Shown in pieces: positions 50,530 through 59,948 of a stretch of DNA of 64,000 bases. The notes under the pieces are model-generated. The model searched no databases and was not told the origin of the DNA. It saw only the letters and a program-made list of their open reading frames with translations. This stretch comes from Vespula vulgaris (lineage: Eukaryota; Arthropoda; Insecta; Hymenoptera; Vespidae), in contig NC_066587.1 of NCBI RefSeq assembly GCF_905475345.1, positions 12,813,558-12,877,557 of the forward strand, in the 5' to 3' direction. Position numbers and translations under genes: made by a program. Within the stretch, counting starts at the first letter, position 1. Every line of letters starts with the position of its first letter.

Positions 50530-53500
50530 CTCACGATTCCAATTTAATCGGATACTTATTAAGTCCGCACAAAAATAAATGCTAAGTCGAGTCCGGTATG
50601 ACGAAACTCGTCTGCGTATGCGCGAGTGAATCCTATTATCGTCTAACGACACGATGTCACGTGTACCTTGTGTCGCGTTTTATTTTGAAAAGTCGAGCGT
50701 CGCGGCGCTACGCGAATGGCGCCAAAAATAATTTCTTATTTTCTTGTTAATACACTTTTAGATTCTACCCGACAGGAGGACCGAGTATAAATATATAGAC
50801 AAATAGGTGTAGTTAGTTAAGTAGGTAGATGGTAGGACAGTTCCACGAATTTGATTCGTCTCCTCATCTCCTGGGTCTTGCGTCTCCGAGTTGGTCCGCT
50901 TTTAAAATGTTCTCTCGATATTCCGAATGCGTCGAGATGAACGATCGCAAGGTCGCTGTTAGTAGCGTAGAGAAAAGGGGAGGGGAAGGAGAAGAACGTG
51001 CTCCGTCTCCTTCCTACGATTTATCGTGGCGAACGACGAACGAAAAGGGGATGGAGCACGACGAACCCAAATGAGGTCGTAGTTAACGTGTAAAAGGAGA
51101 GTTCGGGGAAAAGAAACCTCTCGAACGGTGTTCGAATTTTTTTTCAAAGGCACAACGGTAGGAGGTCCACGCCCACTGCCGCGTGTTCCGCGGCTGACTG
51201 CTTTACGAACGATGACGTTTAGAGAGGGGGAGGGAGGGGGGAGAAAAAAGAGAGGGAGAGAAATAAAAAAAAAAACAAGAAAAAAAGTGAAGCAAAGAGG
51301 ACAACCAAAACAGAAAAAAGGAAAAAAAAAACGGGCAGGTCGTTCGCGTTAATGGAACAACCTTCGCACGTTCTCTCATTCTCGGTAACATCGTATCGTA
51401 GATCACTATCAAAGGATTTAAGCGATTCGAGGTAAGCTGGGATCGCTATCAAGGCTTTCCCTGAACGGCTGCTGATAATTTTACAGCTCGATATCTGTAT
51501 ATGTGGGTGTGTGTATGTGTCTCTCTCTCTCTATGTATGCGCGCGTTTGTATGCATGCGCGCCTGTGTGACGTGTTGTATTTAAACGGAAGAAGGATGAC
51601 GGATTTCATGGAGCGATTCGGTGACACGAAATCTATCGATTGATCGATCGATCTTTCTTACGTGCGATTGACGTGACTCATGACGTCGCTCGCGAAATAC
51701 GATTCTAAGTATTCCATATCGTCTCGTCCTTTAAAACTTACGTACTCACGCTGATAATGTATACATGTGTATATTCGTGCATATGATAGCGTACCTCGTA
51801 CTTACATATGAAACAATTCTTAATATCGCTCGATTTCCAATCGCGATTCCGAAAGAAATTTGTCATCGATTTTAACGAAGTCTTGAGTGATCGTTTCTTC
51901 GAATTTATAAGTTCTTTACCTTACAATCTTTTTTTTTGTTATTGTTGTTACTGTTATTGTAAATTTATTCTCTTTCTTTATCAGGATAGACAGATAGATA
52001 GCGAGAGAGCGAGAGAGAGAGAGAGAGAAAAGGAAAATGTATGTGAAAAGCCAATGACTTCTCTCTCTCTTTCTCTCTTTCTCTTTTGCCGTGGAAAGAG
52101 ACCGAGTGATTCTAACGAGATATCACTTTTCCTCGAAGTAGCGTGAGTATAAATGCGCGTAATGTACACCTTCAGAATTCCATGGACCCCGAAGATAAAA
52201 AGGGTACGGTATAATCGTTTGCTCGCGGAACGAGCCGCGCGTTAATACGATAATTCTCGAACGAATCGCGAATGACATATTTCCAAAAGTTATCATCGAC
52301 GTCATCGTTATCGGTCGTTTTCGTGCGCGAGTTCGTTACAATGATACGGTACGACGCGATAGGATGTGGATATGATGCTGCTTTCGTCAGAGGATTGGAA
52401 TTAAAAACTTGTGTTTACTTTTTCTTGAGAATCATTGAGATTAACGGAGAAAGACGAATTTATATAAATAACGTTTATTTATCCTATATCATGGAAGTAA
52501 TAATAATATGTAGTTGTTTTTGATTTCGATAAGAAATTTGCTGGAAAGTCAGCTGATTGTCTTACCTTGATTTTTGATCATTTTATACTTTTATATATAT
52601 GGTTCTGGAAGAAAGGGGAAGAGATGAGAATAAAAAGGATAATAAAGAAAGGGGTTGAGTAGGGTGAGAGGAGAGTTGAGATGAAGGGACTGGTATAGAA
52701 GGCGGGACAGGGTCGAGCTTTTGGCATTGCGACACCGGATCGGCTCCTTCTCTCTTTTTCTCTCTCTCTCTCTCTTTCCCTCCCTCGCTCTCAGAGGCAG
52801 AACGCCGAGACTCGACTTCGTGGAAGCGGCCATTCGCGCTACTCCACTAATACTACGAAATCACCGACACACACGTGGCCATACACTCACAATAAACTCT
52901 TATATACTCTCTCGTCTGTATGGACATATCTCTTTTTCTTTCTCTCTCTCGCTTTGTGGTGTCTCTTATATTTGCCAGTATTTGGATGCTCCTTTATGAC
53001 ACGCTCACAAAGTTACCCACAGCAATCTCTTTTCCTCTTGTTCATCTAACTCTGAGAGCATTGTATTCATGAAAGAAAGAGAGAGAGAGAAACGTCATTC
53101 CTAGATGATCACTTCGATCACCAGCTTCTCCCTCTCTATCTCTTTCTATTACGCTTCCGTCGATTATTTACGTTGAAATTGTTGCGTAAGACTATTTGGA
53201 TAGACGCAAAAACACGCGAGTACTAAGAAATCGTGATATAGATGCCGTACAGTTCTTCCATTCGAAAGATTTACGCAATTTACTCGTGACGTTTTTATCA
53301 CGCTTCTGTTCGATTTACGGAATTAAAAGTACCAAGATAGAGATAGATAGAGAAAAAGAGAGAGAGAGAGAGAGAAAGAAAGAGGGAGTGAAAGGGAGAG
53401 AGGGAGGAAGGGAGAGAGAGAGAGACAAATGGCATTAAAAAAAAAATAAGGTGAAAAATAAAATTGCCGGAGTAAATCATGACGTATTTGATTATACATT

Positions 53501-54020
53501 TTTGATTATACAAAAATACTCTCTCAAGATTCGAATCGAAATTGATTTCTTTTCATAGAGATAAGTCTTCGGTAATATTTCTAGATTATTACTCATATAA
53601 TAAACTGATACGTTTTATCGATCGGGACAAATTTTTGTTCTTCGTCGTATTTTGAAAATCATGTAATTCTCTTTTTTCAATCTTATCTTTTTTACATATG
53701 ACAAATCTATTCGAAGGATACTTTAAAACGATATCGTAGTAAAATCGTGCAAGTTTCCTACGCTTCTTCGATATTCGCCTACTATTGCGAATCATCATTT
53801 CTGTGATCAATACTCGAGACTCGCACACCGTTGTGTCGCATTTTATCGAAGGGAGAACTCCTGTAACTTTCCGCCGTTCCATTCGTAGTAAACCGTCAAT
53901 AATATATTCTGAGAAAATCACGTCACTTCATAAAAGAGTATAATAACTTCTATAATTCGCGTATGTCAGGATGGTTCGCGTGGTAAGGAGAAAAGTGGTA
54001 AAAACATTAACTACCATCAA

Positions 54021-54021
54021 C

Positions 54022-54055
<34 letters not shown>

Positions 54056-54056
54056 G
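54021..54056 (+). repeat. (GT)n-(AT)n compound microsatellite
   Basis: About 10 GT units running into TA units, 600 bp before the SOCS coding exon. Confidence 0.9.
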
Positions 54057-54650
54057 TATGCATGTATATTCTCGGTAAGGTCCCTTTCATTTACCGGAAA
54101 TACGAGAAATCTAGAATCGTTTGATGAGAGAAGAAGTAAGGTAAAAGCCAAAGGAAGCGGAAGTTTTTCGTTTCGCTTCTGCCGAACAAAAAAGGAGCTT
54201 CTAATAAATTTCTCGATTCAAGGCATATGTCTCGTTTATAAATACACTCTTGTATTCGAGCAACTCGATGCTTGAAAATAGATTATCGAAACGACTTATA
54301 GAACAAACAACACCGTGAATTCGTGAAACATGTCTTTTAATACGAATTCGTTTCTCTGTGTTTGCATGTGCGTGTCCATTTACCTAGAAGTACGTAACTA
54401 CTTACTTCCTGCGGTGCTTAGAAGCTTCGGTCACGCTGGAACACACGTTTATTGTATCACGTTCGATGATAACTCGACCGTATAGATATAATGATTTTGG
54501 ATATAAAAAAGAAACTCTTTTATACATTAATATGCAGCGAACTGAAATGTACGGAATCAAATTGCACAATTTTTTATAGAGCACGCAAGGCTTTTAGATC
54601 TTCGTTTAGAAAAATGTTTAATTTATTTCTTTTTCGTTGTATGATTTTAG

Positions 54651-54716
54651 GTGACGGCCTGCCACCAATGTTGTACTTCACTCTACGAAGGTGACGCGAG
54701 CTAATTAAGTTTCAAG
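54651..54716 (+). promoter_or_regulatory. 5' UTR part of the SOCS coding exon, with a uORF at 54668-54694
   Basis: A pyrimidine-rich acceptor (TTTTCGTTGTATGATTTTAG) ends at 54650. The 66-nt leader that follows contains an ATG in a strong context (GCCACCAATG) that opens an 8-codon frame (M-L-Y-F-T-L-R-R, TGA) closing 22 nt before the main ATG. Such a uORF would be expected to lower translation of the main frame. Confidence 0.6.
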
Positions 54717-56675
54717 ATGCTGACAGTGATGTGTCCTAATTGTCGCCATCGGTTCCCGGCGACCGGTTGCTGCGATCCGAGAGCAACGCAAAAGGACAAT
54801 AACTTCGAGGAAACGTCGGCTTACTACGGCGGTATGTTGGTGCCCAGAGGATATACCAGCGGTGGTGGTTGTGTGATAAACGCACCAACGATCATTCACG
54901 GACCAGCTATTATCCAGTCGGACGGACGTCATTGCGGTTCCGTCACAAGAATCGTTGACGCCGAAACGATCGACTCGGCGAAAGGTCCGACATGCGATAA
55001 CGATAAGCCGATGAAGAACTCGACTTGTAATTCGTCAGAGAGGCTAACGAAGTGTCCACGACCTGATCAGTCCGATGATCAGACGAAAATGCAAACGGAA
55101 GATCGTCAATCGCCCTCGATATGTCGTATAACGACTACTTGCGATCTGACAGGTGGTAGCGTGACCATTTCAACACCCAGTATACAGTCAGGAGGTTGTT
55201 TTATTCAAAGCACCAATTCTTGCGTCCTGGTGCAGACTCCGCACGTCGAAATTCGTCCGAAATTGTCGGGCGGAGGTTGTCTTGTTCAAACGAAAATATC
55301 GACGGACGATCAGGACGACAGTTTAGTTGCGAAGTCGACGATGGACGAACAAATCGACGATACCAGATGTGCCTTTTCCAATCTCGAAGATATTTATTCG
55401 AATAGAATGACTCTGATACCACCGAGTGGATGTCAAGAATTACCGGGTATCAGGAGGAGTTCTTCGTCGAAGGTCTGCTCGGAAAAACGGCCGATCGACG
55501 AAGATTTCGATAGACCACGTTATAATTTTTGCGAAGGTGACTCTGGATTTTCTAGTATCAAAGTAACGCACAAGCAAGATTCCCGAACGCACGACAGGTT
55601 TCACGATAAAGAAGAACAGTTACCATCGAAACAGCAGTCAACGACGAGACATCGAGCTACCTTTCAAGATCCGGTCTTTTGTTCGCGACCGCAGTCCGGT
55701 TGCATGGAAAAGAAGTCTGATTGCTCGCACAACGACGTTCGAAATCTTTGTCAAGGGAACATAATGATGGTTAATAATGGGTTGCAATTTAATCCGTCCA
55801 TAGGAGACTTTTCGAAGAACTCAAACGATCACGAATCTCTTCTTCATCCTTCTAGCGGCGTTCAGATTCAAGTGAACGCTACTGTTCAATTGCCGGCGAA
55901 TTTAGGTCAATGTTTCGTGAATATAACGGCAACTAGAACGAATTCCAACTGTCCTGAACGTTCCGCGGTTATCGGAAGCTGTAACAATTTCAACGGTGGT
56001 GGTATCGTCGAGTCAGAGGACGATTGTGTTAGGAACGATTCCGTCATGAAAGATTGCGACAACGGGAGTACTTACAATAATACAGAAAGAAGAGAGGAAA
56101 CACCAACTACACCTGTTTCTTGGGTTATCCCTTGGGGTTTTGATACCTACCTGATAGACAAGGATAGAGCAAAATTACTGGAGGTGAAGAAACTTCTTCA
56201 AACGTGCGGATGGTATCACGAGGGTCTAAGCTGGCAACAAAGTGAAAGTCTTCTTAAGAACGCTGCCGTTGGCAGATGGTTGATGAGAGATAGCTCGGAC
56301 AGCAGATACACCTTTGCTGTTTCCGTGCAAACCGAAAGGGGTCCAACATCCGTCAGAGTACACTATTTTCTTAGACGCTTTAGGCTAGACGCAGAACCAA
56401 GATTCGCTCTTGCCATGCCGCTCTTCGATTGCCCTATCAAAATGTTAGAACATTACGTCGAGTATTCGAAAAGAATAGATGAGCATAGGAGAGAGGTCTG
56501 GGTCGATTTTAGCGGCCAACTTTACAGTCAAATCTACCTCACGAAACCTTTGGTCAAAGAAGTTAGATCCCTTTCCCACTTGGCAAGATTGAGCGTCAAC
56601 AAGAACAAGTTACCTACCGAACATCTGCCACCAATCATCAAAAATTATCTCGCGGAGTATCCGTACACGCTTTGA
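54717..56675 (+). CDS. Suppressor of cytokine signalling, CISH/SOCS2-like, with a long Cys/Gly-rich N-terminus
   Basis: One uninterrupted frame of 652 residues. SOCS proteins bind phosphotyrosine on receptors or JAK and recruit elongin B/C-Cul5 to damp JAK/STAT signalling. The SH2 domain starts at GWYHEGLSWQ (W499) and includes the phosphate-binding block WLMRDSSDSRYTFAVSV (about 518-534), RGPTSVRVHYF and RFRLDAEP; YLTKPL and the C-terminal SOCS box (616-652, ending LPPIIKNYLAEYPYTL) resemble the CISH/SOCS2 branch more than SOCS4/5 or SOCS6/7. In the BC box SLSHLARLSV the usual cysteine is alanine. Residues 1-480 have no known domain: they begin with CPNC...CC and contain repeated GGGC/SGGC blocks (GGGCVINAPTI, SGGCFIQSTN, GGGCLVQTKI). 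The start at 54717 is the first ATG of the frame after the acceptor. The branch assignment is by eye. Confidence 0.9.
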   Translation: MLTVMCPNCRHRFPATGCCDPRATQKDNNFEETSAYYGGMLVPRGYTSGGGCVINAPTIIHGPAIIQSDGRHCGSVTRIVDAETIDSAKGPTCDNDKPMKNSTCNSSERLTKCPRPDQSDDQTKMQTEDRQSPSICRITTTCDLTGGSVTISTPSIQSGGCFIQSTNSCVLVQTPHVEIRPKLSGGGCLVQTKISTDDQDDSLVAKSTMDEQIDDTRCAFSNLEDIYSNRMTLIPPSGCQELPGIRRSSSSKVCSEKRPIDEDFDRPRYNFCEGDSGFSSIKVTHKQDSRTHDRFHDKEEQLPSKQQSTTRHRATFQDPVFCSRPQSGCMEKKSDCSHNDVRNLCQGNIMMVNNGLQFNPSIGDFSKNSNDHESLLHPSSGVQIQVNATVQLPANLGQCFVNITATRTNSNCPERSAVIGSCNNFNGGGIVESEDDCVRNDSVMKDCDNGSTYNNTERREETPTTPVSWVIPWGFDTYLIDKDRAKLLEVKKLLQTCGWYHEGLSWQQSESLLKNAAVGRWLMRDSSDSRYTFAVSVQTERGPTSVRVHYFLRRFRLDAEPRFALAMPLFDCPIKMLEHYVEYSKRIDEHRREVWVDFSGQLYSQIYLTKPLVKEVRSLSHLARLSVNKNKLPTEHLPPIIKNYLAEYPYTL

Positions 56676-57895
56676 GTATACGGTTTCGTTGCCTCTCTTC
56701 CACTTTTCTTACGAGCTAAACACGCGAGACATCTATTTTTATATTAATTCCAAACATTCAACCGTTTGCTCGGAATTTTGTTGATGGGAGCTGTCGTTCA
56801 GAGATCATTTTTCTTTTCTTGTTTTTTTCTTGTTCAGTTTTCTTTCCTATTTTCTTTTTTACGCAACAGACTCGATAAATTTTGAATAATTTTTTTTTTT
56901 AGGGAATATCACATTTGGTGGCGGTATATGCTATTCGGAATAATATATATATTCGGAATAATCGTTCAAAATGTTTTGATTCCGAGCATTTGGCCGATGG
57001 GAAAAGATGAGGTGAAGCGATAGTTGTATAAGAAATAGAGCACGGATGAGATATCAGATTGATATGAGAAATGATACTTCACGTTACATTCAATTTTCAA
57101 GATTTTTCTTACACCAATTCATCGAGCAATAGCTACGTACGTAGCGAATGAGAATTATTTTCTAATAAGAATTCCGAGATATATATATAAAGAGAAAGAT
57201 CGATCTACATAGATTTATGTAACGCCTCATTTTTATTTTTAAGACTGGGACAGTACGAACAACGAGAGCAATGATACTTTTTTTTTAAGCTATACTTTGA
57301 GAAGCAAACTCTTCAACTTGATCAGGAATGCGTGTTGACGTTGTTCGATTGAATTATTAGTGCACGGATCCTGAAATTATATCCTTAGTAACTTTTTATT
57401 ATTATAACTTAAATGTGTGTTCGCGAAAGGCGTATTGCGCTGTACTGATAAGTTGAATGAATTTCACTTTGGTACTGTTCTAACATTCTGAAGGATTGTA
57501 ATCCCACTTTTCCGAGTATTTATTTAGGGACTGAAATATTTTAACCTATATATATATATGATGTATAATGTTGTCTAAAGTCATTGTGTGGATTAATTGC
57601 CACATTTCCTCCTAACGTAATACGCTTAGAGTTAAGTCGCCGCGCTAGACTTACGCTAATATGTTGTTAATTTGCCTGTTTTTGTCGGCAAAAATGTTTT
57701 CAACGAAAGTCGAAGCGACTGAATTAAACAAATTTCTCTGATTATTCGAATATATTCATCTGCCATACAGCATTATGAATATTTAAAGTAAATTAGGATT
57801 TCTAAACGACCGTTCGCAGCGCCAGAAATATATAATGTCGAATGAAAAATAACGTAAAAGTATAGGCAACTTAAATCGAATATAATAATAATAAT

Positions 57896-57944
<49 letters not shown>

Positions 57945-59948
57945 GTTATAAAAATATAATAATAAAAATAATAATAGTAGTAAGTAAATAAATAGTCATT
58001 GTAGTTATATCGAAAGTCATCATATGGAATTAGTTTACATATTGAAATTTTTTACCGTCGATTAAACGGCATGAAAGTATTGTTTAGCAAAGGACCTCCA
58101 GGTCCTTCTTAGGATGAGCCATTGATAACGTATCAAATTTGCGACGAGTTACTCGTTAGAAGAAACAAAAAAAGGATAATAAACAAATTATGGCGCTGTC
58201 ATATGAAATTCCTAATAACGTTGACCAATGCATAGGTCATAGTATAATGAAAGTATTTAATGTAAAGTCATATTGAAATTCTTGTTATTTTTGTTTACAG
58301 TGTCAATCGTAAATAAATCGTATAATACATAATAGTCAGAACTTTCGATGACCAGCATCCAAAACGATGTGATAATAATCCGTTGCCAGAAAATAATAGA
58401 CGTGTAGTAGTTTTATTGTCAATAGTAAATATTGCATTATTATATACAAGTAAAAAAGCTATTGTAACAGACTGCTCTGCGGGTATTTTCGACTGATTCA
58501 ATAGAAAGTAAAAGGAGGTTTTAGATAATTTGTGCTTGAACAATTTTCTCTGGTAATTTTATTATTATTTTCTGCGTTCTCTTCTATTGCAACGTTTCGT
58601 TTTTCTCTCGTTTAGAATAAGATCGTTGTAAAAACCTCGCTTCTTTACGATTCTATAATTAACCGTATAATGTGTGGTAAAGATAAATTATACGTGCGAT
58701 ATATAAATGTAATTGAAAATAGATTACCTTTAGATAGGTCTATATCTAACATTATTTCGAACGAATAAAAAAAAAAAGATACACGTACATTTCGTTTTAC
58801 ATTTACGTTTCAAATTGAAATTAGTCAATTCTAGAAAATAATTATTTAAGTTATTTCTTCATATTTTCACGATATTAAATTTAATATAGTAGAGTGCCCA
58901 TTATCAACAGTCAAATGTGAATTGATATCGTGATCCCGTACTATCGTTGATACAACTTATGTACTTTATAATAAAACAATTTCTTAAAAACACTACGTGT
59001 TTGCCTGTACTTTTATATACTCATGAAAACGAATATATACGATATTATATGTATAATATATATACATATATATGTATATATATAGCAATCTTCTAATAAA
59101 ATAATTATGAAAATTCATTTAAATTATTTATGTTCTTGAGTTATTTGTACCTCATTTTTTTGATCCTTTGCTAACAAGATTAATTGGTACTCTACTCTAT
59201 TAATTTAACGAAACAAACATTTTATATTTCACGAATTAAAACGTTTGTAATTATTTCATTATCTGCAATGATATTAATAATTTTATCCATTAGTTCATCA
59301 GCGTCCATCGTGTCTACTTTATACGTATGTTATGTATTTTGGCTAATCTATATTATAAGTATTTTGTCAGATATATACCTATTAAAAAAAAAAAGAAAAA
59401 AAAAGAAAACAATAAGAGTTTGGAATAGGATCGTATTAACTGTTAAGTCGAATATTTGAATCTTTTTCCTACGATATAAAATAGATACGTTTGTACGTAT
59501 GAACGTATATGAGCAATTTTCTAAGAGATAAATATAAACTTTTTATATATTTATTACTTGACGATAACAATCGATTCTATTGCATGCAAGAATTAGTATT
59601 GCGTGCATACTGCGAATGCAGTATACAGTAACTTTATACATCTAGTACATTAAATACATGTGTATATTTGGTACTTGTTAGAATGTTATGTAAGTATATA
59701 TGTAACTGAAATTTTTAACGATATTTCGAACAAAATATTTATAATAGAAAAATAAGATTAAAAATACTCAATTGCCAATTATTGTCGTTTTTATATTTTA
59801 TTTGAGAGAAGAATATTCTATATTATTTTTCCAACATTTTCTATTCTTTTGTCTCTTAAAATGTCAACAAGATATATAATACATTTCGTAATTAATTTAT
59901 TTATAGTTAAAACGAAATTAGAAACATTAAATAAAATTAACTATAAAA
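56676..59948. other. SOCS 3' UTR and AT-rich spacer
   Basis: No gene recognised. The left part should be SOCS 3' UTR; candidate poly(A) signals include AATAAA near 57985-57990 and 58764-58769. It contains poly-T tracts and an AAT microsatellite (57882-57945). The right end (about 59850-59948) is the 3' UTR of the minus-strand aminotransferase, with AATAAA on minus near 59900. ORFs at 58295 and 59184 are AT-rich noise. Confidence 0.5.
57882..57945 (+). repeat. (AAT)n microsatellite
   Basis: About 20 units with one TTA interruption, in the SOCS 3' region. Confidence 0.9.

Larger units (their letters stand above)
46908..54650 (+). other. Presumed SOCS intron with possible alternative promoters
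   Basis: No recognised conserved gene. It has AT-rich and microsatellite-rich sequence (ACGT repeat at 48705-48724, CT at 50497-50525, TG/TA at 54021-54056). Several GC-rich patches look promoter-like: about 49880-50110, 50640-51200 (with TATA-like TATAAATATA at 50786-50795) and 52190-52360. Single STAT consensus matches occur at 49220-49228, 51895-51903 and 52129-52137. A 69-codon ORF at 47820 is listed separately. Confidence 0.45.

Noticed and set aside
53589..53921. 110-codon minus ORF in the SOCS intron
   Set aside because: AT-rich, Lys/Ile/Arg-heavy, no recognisable domain, no splice or promoter support; not clearly distinct from chance.
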